Shown here: one piece after another, positions 17,612-25,926 of the stretch
Layout: the number at the start of each line of letters is the position of its first letter
How positions within the stretch are numbered: position 1 is the first letter of the stretch
Source of the DNA: Bradyrhizobium sp.
GTDB taxonomy: Bacteria > Pseudomonadota > Alphaproteobacteria > Rhizobiales > Xanthobacteraceae
Direction: 5' to 3'
DNA length: 44,596 bases
Assembly (NCBI GenBank): GCA_028290305.1
Contig: JAQGKC010000209.1
Span: forward strand, 1 to 44,596
Position numbers and translations under genes: made by a program
Notes under the pieces: generated by a model
What the model saw: the letters and a program-made list of their open reading frames with translations, nothing else
Database searches by the model: none
Told to the model about the DNA's origin: nothing

Positions 17612-18316
17612 ATGCTTGACATCAGCAAACTGAATGCATGGTACGGCGCGAGCCATGTTTTGCAGGACGTCGGCATAAAGATCGCCAAGGGGGAAATCGT
17701 CTGCCTGATCGGCCGCAATGGCGCAGGCAAGACCACGACGTTGAGATCGATCATGGGGTTGATGGATCGTATGCGCGGATCGGTCATGTTCAAGGGCAAC
17801 GAATTGTTGGGCCAGCCGGCCCATACGCGCTTCGCGCTCGGTCTTGCCTATGTGCCCGAAGAGCGCCGTATCGTGCAGGGGCTTTCGGTGCGGGAGAACC
17901 TCCGTCTCGGGCTGGTCGCTTCTCCGGAAAAGAGGCGAGAGGTCGAGTTGATCGAAGGCATCGCGGAAATTTTTCCGCGTCTCGCCGAGCGGCTGGATCA
18001 GGAAGCGGTCACCATGTCCGGTGGCGAGCAGCAGATGCTGGCGATCGCGCGGGCGATGATCGCCAAGCCTGATCTGATCATGCTGGATGAGCCGTCCGAG
18101 GGCATCATGCCGGTGCTGGTCGACGAAATGTTCGAATTGTTCCGCGCCATGAAGGCGCAGGGGACCACGGTGCTGCTGGTCGAGCAGAATGTCGAACTCG
18201 CGCTCGATATCGCCGACCGCGCCTATGTGATGGATCAGGGCGCGGTGGTCCATCAGGCGCCCGCGCAAGAGCTGCTCGCCGACGATGACATCAAGGAGCG
18301 CTACTGTTCGGTATGA
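17612..18316 (+). CDS. livF: Liv-type ABC transporter ATPase LivF
   Basis: A 234-residue ATPase, a standard LivF length. It shows Walker A (GRNGAGKTT), YVPEERRIVQGLSVRENL (a LivF hallmark), the signature MSGGEQQMLAIARAM and Walker B LIMLDEPSEGIMP followed by VLLVEQNVELAL. It is the last gene of the operon that began with the molybdenum hydroxylase. It faces the zinc dehydrogenase gene at 18331 with only 14 bases between the stops, so transcription of the two strands converges here. Confidence 0.94.
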   Translation: MLDISKLNAWYGASHVLQDVGIKIAKGEIVCLIGRNGAGKTTTLRSIMGLMDRMRGSVMFKGNELLGQPAHTRFALGLAYVPEERRIVQGLSVRENLRLGLVASPEKRREVELIEGIAEIFPRLAERLDQEAVTMSGGEQQMLAIARAMIAKPDLIMLDEPSEGIMPVLVDEMFELFRAMKAQGTTVLLVEQNVELALDIADRAYVMDQGAVVHQAPAQELLADDDIKERYCSV

Positions 18317-18330
18317 GGCGGATGTCCCTT

Positions 18331-19485
18331 TTACTCAGCCGCCGTCCGGGCCATCGCCTCCGCACGCTTGTTGGTAACAACGACTTTGATGGCATCTTCG
18401 ACCCGCTCCCGCGCATATCGGAGCGCTGTCGGCAGGTCCTCAAGCGCGAAGGTATGAGTGTGGATCTTTGTCGCATCAAAGCGCTTTTCCGCCATCAGTT
18501 CCATTGCGCGGTGGGTGGCGCTACGGCCCTCGCCGCGAATGCCGTAGATATAGATGTTGTTCTTGACGAGGTGCGCGAGATCGGTCGTTACCGGTTCGTG
18601 CGGGAATGCCGCCAGGCAAATCTTCCCGCCCCGGTTTGTCATGTGAATGGCCTGATTGACGGTCTCTTCGGTGCCAGCGCACTCGATGACATAGTCTGCA
18701 CCGATCCCGCCGGTTAGCTGTCTGACGATATCGACTGCGTTTTCTTCAGCGATGTTGACGACGCGGTCCGCGCCGAGTTGCTTTCCGATCGCAAGGCGTT
18801 TGTGGCGCGTTCCCGTCAGGATCACCGGGCTCGCGCCGAGCGCCTTGGCAACCGCAACCGCGAGCAGGCCGATCGGACCCGGGCCGATCACGACGACGCT
18901 CTCGCCGGCAACCAAGCCGCCGAGTTCCGTCAGTCCATACATCGATGTGCCGGCGGTGACGACCAGCGTGGCCTCGGCATCGCTCATGGTGTCGGGCACG
19001 CGTGCCAGCGTGTTGATGTGGTTGATGGCGTATTCGGCAAAACCACCGTCGGTCGTAAAGCCGTTGGCGCGATGGCCTTTCTCGGGTTTCCCGTAGTTCA
19101 GGCACGAGGTGTACAGGCCCTGACGGCATCGTTTGCATTGGCCGCAGCCGGCGTGAATTTCCACGCTGACGCGCTCGCCGATTCTGAACTCGTCGACGTC
19201 AGGTCCGAGGGCCGCGACCGTCCCCATATATTCATGCCCCGGCGTGAAGTTTTTGTTGAAAGGGAGGCCACCCAAGATGCTAGCCGGCGATCCCGAACGG
19301 ATGATTTCGAGATCGGTGGCGCAGATCGCCACCGCATCGATCCGAACCAAAACTTCGGCGCGCGCGGGAACCGGAGTTGGCTTGTCGCGCAGCAAGAGCT
19401 CATCAGCGCAGCCGAGGACCCAGGCCCGCATTCTTTCGGGGACGGGAAATTCAGCGGATGTCTTGACGCCGGCAGCTTCATACAT
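18331..19485 (-). CDS. Zinc-dependent alcohol dehydrogenase (medium-chain dehydrogenase family)
   Basis: A 384-residue cytosolic NAD(P)-dependent dehydrogenase. The catalytic zinc site is indicated by ICATDLE and GHEYMG, the structural zinc by CGQCKRCRQGLYTSC, and the nucleotide-binding domain by VVIGPGPIGLLAVAVAKALGAS. It belongs to the sorbitol/threonine dehydrogenase-like branch. ATG 19485 has GAGGGAG eight bases upstream; the frame is open to 19563 but without support. The N terminus is longer than usual by about 20 residues. It follows the beta-hydroxyacid dehydrogenase at 19579 on the same strand (94-base gap), so the two may oxidise successive intermediates. The substrate is unknown. 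Confidence 0.9.
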   Translation of the reverse strand: MYEAAGVKTSAEFPVPERMRAWVLGCADELLLRDKPTPVPARAEVLVRIDAVAICATDLEIIRSGSPASILGGLPFNKNFTPGHEYMGTVAALGPDVDEFRIGERVSVEIHAGCGQCKRCRQGLYTSCLNYGKPEKGHRANGFTTDGGFAEYAINHINTLARVPDTMSDAEATLVVTAGTSMYGLTELGGLVAGESVVVIGPGPIGLLAVAVAKALGASPVILTGTRHKRLAIGKQLGADRVVNIAEENAVDIVRQLTGGIGADYVIECAGTEETVNQAIHMTNRGGKICLAAFPHEPVTTDLAHLVKNNIYIYGIRGEGRSATHRAMELMAEKRFDATKIHTHTFALEDLPTALRYARERVEDAIKVVVTNKRAEAMARTAAE

Positions 19486-19578
19486 CGCAGCGCTCCCTCG
19501 GTCGGAGCCTTTAATTCCACGGCTCCCTGCGCACCTGTCATCGGTGTTTGCGCTATCGTACAAGCTTTCGACCGGACC

Positions 19579-20481
19579 TCAACTGGTCTGGGCAGCTGAC
19601 AATTTATAAATCTCGAGCGCGTCGGCATCCGCGCCTCGTACCGCTTTGGCCATCCTGAACAATTGTGCCGCGAGCGAAGCCATTGGAACCGCGCTCGACG
19701 TGTCGCGAGCCACCTCGATCACCGTATCGAGATCCTTCAGGATCGTCGCGATATGACCAAGCGGGGGCGAATGGATGCCCTGCACCATGCGTGGCACGAA
19801 CAGTTGCAGCGGGATGGAATCGGCGAAGCCGCCGGCCAGCGCCTCCGGTAGCTGACCGGCGTCGATCCCGGCGTTCGCCGCAAGCCTTGTCGCCTCCGCG
19901 AGAACAGCCATGGCGCATCCCACGATCACTTGATTGCACAGTTTCGTCGTCTGACCCGCGCCAGTCGGACCCATATGGGTCAATCTTCGCGCCATCGCCA
20001 AAACATAGGGGCGCACTCTCTCAATATCGGCAGCGTCGCCTCCGGCCATGACGGCGAGCGTGCCTTCCTCGGCGCCCTTGGTGCCGCCGGAGACCGGCGC
20101 GTCGATCCATCCCATGCCGTTGGCCACCTTGAGCCGAGCGGCGATCGCGCGAGCCGCGTCCGGATGGATCGATGAGAAGTCGACCACCAGCTTTCCATTG
20201 CCTTGCGCGGCGGCAAGCCCGTCTCGGCCAAACACCACGTCTTCAACCGCGCGAGCGTCCGTGACGCACATGAAGATGATGCTGGCGGTGGTGGCGGCAT
20301 CGCGCGGGTGGCCAGCAAGCCTTGCGCCGGCCTCGATGAGTGTGTCTGTCTTCCCACCTGACCGATTCCAGACGGTGACGTCATAACCCGCCGCGAGCAG
20401 CCGTCGCGTCATCGGGAGTCCCATCAGACCGAGCCCAAGATAGCCAAGTTTTTCGGCTCGTTGTCTATCCGCATCACTCAT
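19579..20481 (-). CDS. NAD(P)-dependent beta-hydroxyacid dehydrogenase (3-hydroxyisobutyrate dehydrogenase family)
   Basis: A 300-residue cytosolic oxidoreductase. Rossmann motif LGYLGLGLMGLPMTRRLL with VTVWNRSGGK; substrate-binding motif DAPVSGGTKGAEEGTLAVMAGG; catalytic Lys in GQTTKLCNQVIVGCAMAVLAEA. These are the classic landmarks, closer to the family consensus than the copy at 4950. The LGxMGLPM pattern recalls tartronate semialdehyde reductase or glyoxylate/succinic semialdehyde reductases. It is divergent from the SsuA-type binding protein at 20660. A reductase or dehydrogenase of a short hydroxy acid is expected. Confidence 0.9.
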   Translation of the reverse strand: MSDADRQRAEKLGYLGLGLMGLPMTRRLLAAGYDVTVWNRSGGKTDTLIEAGARLAGHPRDAATTASIIFMCVTDARAVEDVVFGRDGLAAAQGNGKLVVDFSSIHPDAARAIAARLKVANGMGWIDAPVSGGTKGAEEGTLAVMAGGDAADIERVRPYVLAMARRLTHMGPTGAGQTTKLCNQVIVGCAMAVLAEATRLAANAGIDAGQLPEALAGGFADSIPLQLFVPRMVQGIHSPPLGHIATILKDLDTVIEVARDTSSAVPMASLAAQLFRMAKAVRGADADALEIYKLSAAQTS

Positions 20482-20659
20482 TGCTGCTCTCCCATCATCT
20501 CACTCACCCAATACCCAGCCCGCCCAACCTTTACCACAGATGCCGCTGCATCCGGCAAATCCACCCGAGCTTCCAATGGCTTGCCTAATTATTTGAACCA
20601 TGAAAGATTTAGGCTCAGGGCGGTAGTTTCCGGCGCCGATCAGGAGTGGAGTGGGCAGA

Positions 20660-21643
20660 ATGCGGATGGTTTCGAAATGGCTTCTGGCTGTCGGTGCGGC
20701 GGCTTCCGTGCTGGCAAGCGTCGGCCCGTCGCAGGCGCAGCAGACGATCCGTGTCGGCTGGACCATTCCGGCCGAGGAGTCGAAGTATTGGATGATGCGG
20801 CGACCTTCGGAATTCCCCGATATCGGCAAGACCTACAATATCGAATGGACGCAATTCCAGGGCACGGCGCCGATGACCCAGGCGCTTGCCGCAGGTGCGC
20901 TCGATTGCGCGACGCAGGCGCCGCTGTCGCTCGCCAATGGCGTCGTCGGCGGCAATCTGAAGGCCTATATCGTCGCGCAGCACGTGTTCGAGAAGCCTGG
21001 CGGCTTCTCGGTCTACTGGGCGGTCAAGGATGACTCGCCGATCAAGGCCATTGCCGATCTGAAGGACAAGACCGTCGGCATTTCGGTGATCGGCGGCGGC
21101 ACCCAGGGTCCGTTCAACATGCTGTTGAAGCAGAACGGGATCGACCCGGCAAAGGACATCAAGCTGGTCGAAGTCGGATTCGCCGTTTCCGAGGATGCGC
21201 TGCGCCAAGGTCGCGTCGATGCCGTCAACATGAATCAGCCGTTCGCGGCGCGCGCGGAAGCCAAGGGCGGCACGCGCAAGCTGTTCTCACTGTCGCAGGC
21301 GATGCCCAACATCGTCCATATCCTGGAGGCTTGCCGCGCCGACTTCGTCGACAAAAACCCCGAGTTGGTAAAGGCTTACGTCCGCGACATCACGTCCGGC
21401 ATGAAAAAGGCGCTGGCCAATCGCGAAGAGACTCTGAAAGTCGTCTCGGAAGTGCTGAAGGCGCCGATCCCGGTGCTTGATACGTATCTGCTCAAGGACA
21501 ATGATTTCGGCCGGGATCCCGGCGCCGCGCCGAATTTCCCGGCCATCCAGAAGATGTTCGACATCTACGCCGAGACGGGGATGCTGCCGAAACTGGACGT
21601 AGCGCAATTCAAGCACCCGACCATCGTCGCGCCGCTCCAGTGA
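20660..21643 (+). CDS. SsuA/TauA-type periplasmic substrate-binding protein (NitT/TauT family)
   Basis: A 327-residue secreted receptor. The N terminus MRMVSKWLLAVGAAASVLAS with PSQAQQ is a Sec signal peptide. The mature domain shows the NMT1/SsuA-like pattern: IRVGWTIPAEESKYWMM, GALDCATQAPLSLANG, IADLKDKTVGISVIGGGTQGPFNMLLKQNGID and GRVDAVNMNQPFAARA. I chose ATG 20660 because GGAG lies eight bases upstream; a GTG at 20651 is in frame but too close to that site. The ATPase and permeases that complete the importer lie at 23511-25899, after an intervening dehydratase gene. Such systems import sulfonates, nitrate, pyrimidine precursors or aromatic compounds. The ligand here is unknown. Confidence 0.9.
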   Translation: MRMVSKWLLAVGAAASVLASVGPSQAQQTIRVGWTIPAEESKYWMMRRPSEFPDIGKTYNIEWTQFQGTAPMTQALAAGALDCATQAPLSLANGVVGGNLKAYIVAQHVFEKPGGFSVYWAVKDDSPIKAIADLKDKTVGISVIGGGTQGPFNMLLKQNGIDPAKDIKLVEVGFAVSEDALRQGRVDAVNMNQPFAARAEAKGGTRKLFSLSQAMPNIVHILEACRADFVDKNPELVKAYVRDITSGMKKALANREETLKVVSEVLKAPIPVLDTYLLKDNDFGRDPGAAPNFPAIQKMFDIYAETGMLPKLDVAQFKHPTIVAPLQ

Positions 21644-21671
21644 AGCAGACGCTCGGCGCGAAGGATGCTGC

Positions 21672-21691
21672 GTTCCGGTCCGCGGCGGAAC
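21672..21691 (+). other. Stem-loop after the SsuA-type binding-protein gene
   Basis: GTTCCG and CGGAAC form a perfect 6-bp stem with an eight-base loop in the 70-base gap between the binding protein and the dehydratase gene. There is no U-tract. It is in the same relative place as the hairpins behind the two Liv receptors. Confidence 0.4.
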
Positions 21692-21713
21692 TGGCTGAAG
21701 AGAGGCCGTGCGC

Positions 21714-23414
21714 ATGACTAAGTGGCGATCCCGCGTGACCACCGATGGCCTCGACCGTGCGCCGCACCGCGCTTTCATGCGTGCGATGGGCCTGGACGAT
21801 GCCGCCCTGGCTAAGCCGATGATTGGCGTGGTCAGCATGAAGGGCGAGCAGACGCCCTGCAACATGACCCACGATTTCCAGGTCGAGGCGACAAAGGCGG
21901 GGATCTCGGAAGCCGGCGGTACGCCGCGCGAGTTCACGACGGTGTCGGTCTCCGACGGTATCAGCATGAACCATGAGGGCATGAAGTTCTCGTTGTTCTC
22001 GCGTGAGCTGATCGCCGACTCGATCGAAGCGGTGGTCCATGGCCTTGCTTATGACGCCTTGATCGGATTCGGCGGCTGCGACAAGACGCTGCCCGGCGTG
22101 ATGATGGGTATGATCCGCTGCAACGTGCCCTCGATCTTCATCTATGGCGGCAGTGCGCTGCCGGGCCGATTCGAGGGCAAGACCTTGACGGTACTCGATT
22201 CATACGAGGCGGTGGGCGGCTTCATGGCCGGCGACATCGATCAGGCGACGCTGGCCGGCATCGAACGGACGTGCCTGCCGACGATCGGCGCCTGCGCCGG
22301 CCAATTCACCGCCAATACGATGGCAATGGTTTCCGAGGCGATGGGATTGACCATTCCCAATGTCTCGATGGTCCCGGGTGTCTACGCCGAACGCGCGCGA
22401 ATTGCGCGTCAGGCCGGGCGGCTGGTGATGCAGATGCTGGAGCAAGGCGGGCCATTGCCGCGCGAGATCGTAACGCGCAAGTCGCTGGAAAACGGCGCGG
22501 CGATTGTCGCCGCCACCGGTGGATCGACCAACGCCGCGTTGCATTTGCCAGCGATCGCCAACGAAGCCGGCATTCCCTTTACGATCGACGATGTCGGCGA
22601 GGTTTTCGCGCGGACGCCCTTGATCGGCAATCTTCGGCCGGGCGGAAAATACACCGCAAAGGATGTCTACGACATCGGCGGCGCCGCGGTGGTGATCCGT
22701 GCGCTGGTTGAAAGCAGTCACATCGACGGAACTTGTCTGACGATCACCGGCAAGACGATTGCAGAAGAATATGCTGGTGCGAACGCCCCCGACGGGGAGG
22801 TCATCTATCCGACGCGTGCACCGATCATGCCGGACGGTGGCGTGGCCGTGCTCAAAGGCAATCTGTGCCCCGATGGTGCCGTTATCAAGGTTGCGGGACT
22901 GAAGACCCTGGTGTTCGAAGGCGTAGCGCGGGTGTTCGAGGATGAAGAGACTTGCGTCGATGTGGTTCGCAACCGCGGTTACGCCGCGGGCGAAGTCTTG
23001 GTGATCCGCAACGAAGGACCGGTCGGCGGTCCCGGCATGCGCGAGATGCTCGGCGTCACGGCGTTGATCTACGGGCAGGGGATGGGCGAGAAGGTCGCTC
23101 TCATCACCGACGGACGGTTTTCAGGCGCGACGCGTGGGATGTGCATCGGTTACGTCTCGCCGGAGGCCTATGTCGGCGGTCCGTTGGCGCTGGTGCGCGA
23201 CGGCGACCGGATCCGCATCGATGCCGCTGCGCGTCGCATGGATCTTTTGATTGATGACAGAGAACTTGCGGAGCGTCGGGAAGGTTGGAAGCCGAGAGCG
23301 CCGCGACATCGGGCAGGCGCGCTCGCGAAATATGCACGCTTGGTTGGCCAGGCGCCAGGGGGCGCCGTTACTCATGACGGACCGGCTGAATGGCCGTGGT
23401 TTGATCGAACTTGA
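21714..23414 (+). CDS. IlvD/Edd-family dehydratase (dihydroxy-acid dehydratase-like)
   Basis: A 566-residue cytosolic iron-sulfur dehydratase that removes water from 2,3-dihydroxy acids. The three cluster cysteines of the family are all visible: Cys49 in TPCN, Cys122 in GGCDKTLPG and Cys194 in [23 protein letters not shown] and the C-terminal [19 protein letters not shown] are also conserved. The length matches bacterial IlvD. ATG 21714 follows GAAGAGAGG at eight bases; a GTG at 21708 is too close. The gene sits inside an ABC importer operon, not with ilv genes, so it may act on a sugar acid or pathway intermediate rather than in valine synthesis. Known catabolic relatives include aldonate dehydratases. 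That reassignment is inference. Confidence 0.88.
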   Translation: MTKWRSRVTTDGLDRAPHRAFMRAMGLDDAALAKPMIGVVSMKGEQTPCNMTHDFQVEATKAGISEAGGTPREFTTVSVSDGISMNHEGMKFSLFSRELIADSIEAVVHGLAYDALIGFGGCDKTLPGVMMGMIRCNVPSIFIYGGSALPGRFEGKTLTVLDSYEAVGGFMAGDIDQATLAGIERTCLPTIGACAGQFTANTMAMVSEAMGLTIPNVSMVPGVYAERARIARQAGRLVMQMLEQGGPLPREIVTRKSLENGAAIVAATGGSTNAALHLPAIANEAGIPFTIDDVGEVFARTPLIGNLRPGGKYTAKDVYDIGGAAVVIRALVESSHIDGTCLTITGKTIAEEYAGANAPDGEVIYPTRAPIMPDGGVAVLKGNLCPDGAVIKVAGLKTLVFEGVARVFEDEETCVDVVRNRGYAAGEVLVIRNEGPVGGPGMREMLGVTALIYGQGMGEKVALITDGRFSGATRGMCIGYVSPEAYVGGPLALVRDGDRIRIDAAARRMDLLIDDRELAERREGWKPRAPRHRAGALAKYARLVGQAPGGAVTHDGPAEWPWFDRT

Positions 23415-23510
23415 GGCTAGGCTGCACTTTTCCGCTATGCTTAGCTTTGACTAGACGGACCGAGGAAGAGAGCTGTGCTCGATGAGTCATGACCGGCAAG
23501 AGAAGTCTGG

Positions 23511-24353
23511 ATGAAGGCGACGCCGTCGCGATCGGATATCAAGGTGGACCGCGCGCCAGCGCCAAAGCCGGCGACCGCCATGATCGAGATTGAGCATGTC
23601 TCGCAGGTGTTCCAGACGTCTGCCCGCAAGGACCATCTTGCATTGTCGGATATTTCGCTGACAATCGAGGATGGCGCCTTTGTCTCGATCCTCGGTCCTT
23701 CCGGCTGCGGAAAATCGACGCTGCTCTACATAGTCGGCGGTTTCGTTCGCCCGTCTCAAGGTTTGGCCAAGATGAAGGGCAGGGCGATCACGGGGCCGGG
23801 ACCGGATCGCGGACCGGTGTTTCAGGAATTCGCGTTGTTCCCCTGGAAGAACGTGCTCGGTAACGTGATGTATGGTCCGCGCCAGCAGGGCGTGAAATAC
23901 GCTGAAGCCGAAGCGCAAAGCCGCGCGTTGATCGAGATGGTCGGACTGAAAGGCTTTGAGAACTTCTATCCGAAGGAACTGTCGGGCGGGATGAAGCAAC
24001 GTGTCGCGCTGGCGCGAACGCTTGCCTACCATCCCGAGGTGCTCTTGATGGACGAGCCATTCGGCGCGCTCGACGCTCATACGCGAACGCGCCTGCAGAA
24101 CGATCTGCTCAACATTTGGGAACGCGACCGCAAGACGGTTCTGTTCGTCACCCATTCGGTCGAGGAGGCGGTTTTTCTCTCCGACAAGGTCGTCATGATG
24201 ACGCGTTCGCCCGGCCGTATCAGGCAGATTATAGATATCGATCTGCCGCGCCCGCGCCGACGCACTGAACTTTTGCTCGATCCCCGCTATCAGAAATACG
24301 TTGTCGACATCGAACGCATGTTCGACGACGATGAAAACGAGATCGCGTCATGA
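23511..24353 (+). CDS. SsuB/TauB-type ABC transporter ATPase
   Basis: A 280-residue ATPase of a NitT/TauT-type importer. Walker A GPSGCGKST, Q-loop VFQEFALFPWKNVLGNV, signature LSGGMKQRVALARTL, Walker B VLLMDEPFGALDAHTR and the switch FVTHSVEEAVFLSDKV are all present. FPWKNV after the Q-loop is typical of this subfamily. The N terminus has about 23 extra polar residues before MIEIEHVSQVF, so ATG 23580 could be the true start, although neither site has a strong ribosome site. The stop overlaps the first permease (ATGA). Confidence 0.93.
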   Translation: MKATPSRSDIKVDRAPAPKPATAMIEIEHVSQVFQTSARKDHLALSDISLTIEDGAFVSILGPSGCGKSTLLYIVGGFVRPSQGLAKMKGRAITGPGPDRGPVFQEFALFPWKNVLGNVMYGPRQQGVKYAEAEAQSRALIEMVGLKGFENFYPKELSGGMKQRVALARTLAYHPEVLLMDEPFGALDAHTRTRLQNDLLNIWERDRKTVLFVTHSVEEAVFLSDKVVMMTRSPGRIRQIIDIDLPRPRRRTELLLDPRYQKYVVDIERMFDDDENEIAS

Positions 24354-25135
24354 TCTCTGGCCGCGCTCTGCTGACGCGTCTGGCGCCGCTCCTTGCCTGC
24401 TTCGGCCTGCTTGCGGTTTGGCAGGCCGCGTCACTTGCTCTCAACAATGAGAGCTTTCCGACCGCGCTGGACGCGATCCGGGCGATTCCTTCAATCCTCG
24501 GCGACAAGGATGCATTGATCAACATCCTCGCCTCGCTTCGGCGGATGGTGATCGGTTTCTGCTTCGCCGTCACCGTTTCGATTCCGCTTGGGCTCATGAT
24601 GGGCCGCAGCCGCGCGGTGGCGTCTTTCTTCAATCCGCTTTTGATGGTAATCTATCCGGTGCCAAAGGCGGCGTTGATGCCGATCATCATGCTTTGGCTG
24701 GGCGTCGGCGATCTCTCGAAAACGCTGGTAATCTTTCTCGGCGTCAGCCTGCCGGTGATCTATCACAGTTTCGAAGGCGCAAAGGCGGTCGGCGAAAAGA
24801 TGTTGTGGTCTGGTTCCGCGATGGGACTTTCGGCGGCGCGGCGCCTGGTCCGGATTGTGCTGCCGGCGGCATTGCCGGAGATCTTGACGGGTTGCCGCAC
24901 CGGGCTCGTGCTGGCGCTGATCACCATGATCACGAGCGAGATGATCGCACGTCAATCCGGCGCGGGAAACATTCTGTTCAACGCACTCGACATGGGAGAA
25001 TACGACATCGTGTATGCGATGATCATCATCATCGGCGCGATGGGAATCGGGCTTGATGCGCTGTTCGAAAGACTACGCGCGCGGCTGGTGCGGTGGTCGG
25101 AACCGCAATTCGACATTCCCTTGAGCTTTTCATGA
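24350..25135 (+). CDS. ABC transporter permease (SsuC/TauC type), first
   Basis: A 261-residue inner-membrane permease with about six hydrophobic segments. The binding-protein-dependent permease signature is visible as AMGLSAARRLVRIVLPAALPEILTGCRTG, near residue 165. VYPVPKAALMPIIMLWLGVGD is the conserved segment of the SsuC/TauC family. Four-base overlaps join it to the ATPase before and the second permease after it. Two different permeases follow one ATPase, so the channel is probably a heterodimer, which is less common in this family than a homodimer. Confidence 0.92.
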   Translation: MISGRALLTRLAPLLACFGLLAVWQAASLALNNESFPTALDAIRAIPSILGDKDALINILASLRRMVIGFCFAVTVSIPLGLMMGRSRAVASFFNPLLMVIYPVPKAALMPIIMLWLGVGDLSKTLVIFLGVSLPVIYHSFEGAKAVGEKMLWSGSAMGLSAARRLVRIVLPAALPEILTGCRTGLVLALITMITSEMIARQSGAGNILFNALDMGEYDIVYAMIIIIGAMGIGLDALFERLRARLVRWSEPQFDIPLSFS

Positions 25136-25899
25136 ATGCGCGTGCCGTCACGATAGATCTTCTTCTTGGACTGGCGCCGATTGCGCTCCTGATCCTGGCG
25201 TGGCAGTCGCTGGTGACGTTCGGCTTCGCGCCGGTGACGCTATTGCCGCCCCCCGGTCGGGTGTTCTGGCGCATGACCGAACAATTCTTGAATGCCACGT
25301 TTCGGCAGGACATTGCGGCGACGCTGTTCCGGTTGTTCGTGGGGTTTGCGATAGCGGTTATCCTCGGCGTCGCAATCGGCTTGGCCGCGGCGGCGAGCCC
25401 TGTGATCAATGCCATTGTTCGGCCGATCGTACGGATCTTGGCGCCGTTGCCCAAGGTTGCGCTCTATCCCGCACTCTTGCTGCTGCTCGGTTTCGGCCAC
25501 GAATCCAAGATCACGCTGGTCGCCGCGGATGCGTTGTTTCCGATCCTGCTTTCGACCTATCATGGCGCTTCGACCGTGGAGCAGAAATTGATCTGGTCGG
25601 CGATGGCGGCAGGCACGACGCCCCGTGAAATCCTCTTCAAGGTCGTGCTGCCCGCAGCCGCACCGTCGATCCTGACCGGATGCCGAATCGGTCTCGTCAT
25701 TTCCTGCATCGTGGTATTTTTGGCGGAGATGATCACGTCGACCGATGGTCTTGGCCATGTCCTGGTCACGGCGGCGCGGACGTTCCAGACGGTCGACATG
25801 TTCGTTCCGCTGATCACGATCTCGCTCCTGGGACTGATCCTCAACGGCGCGTTGGAACTGCTGAGATCGTATTTGCTGCGCGGCTTTCCTGAAGTTTGA
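25132..25899 (+). CDS. ABC transporter permease (SsuC/TauC type), second
   Basis: A 255-residue inner-membrane permease related to the preceding one. The ATP-coupling motif reads AMAAGTTPREILFKVVLPAAAPSILTGCRIG, and the family segment PLPKVALYPALLLLLGFGHESK is seen. ATG 25132 overlaps the stop of the first permease (ATGA), which argues against the longer frame beginning at 25093. It is followed 27 bases later by the NicX-like dioxygenase gene on the same strand. Confidence 0.92.
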   Translation: MNARAVTIDLLLGLAPIALLILAWQSLVTFGFAPVTLLPPPGRVFWRMTEQFLNATFRQDIAATLFRLFVGFAIAVILGVAIGLAAAASPVINAIVRPIVRILAPLPKVALYPALLLLLGFGHESKITLVAADALFPILLSTYHGASTVEQKLIWSAMAAGTTPREILFKVVLPAAAPSILTGCRIGLVISCIVVFLAEMITSTDGLGHVLVTAARTFQTVDMFVPLITISLLGLILNGALELLRSYLLRGFPEV

Positions 25900-25926
25900 T
25901 GACAAGTTTCGAAGTGGAGAAGAATC

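Noticed and set aside
20592..20605. TTTGA-ACCA-TGAAA upstream of the SsuA-type receptor as a fifth MarR site
   Set aside because: It shares the left arm of the weaker sites, but the right arm lacks TAAA or CAAAA and the symmetry is poor.
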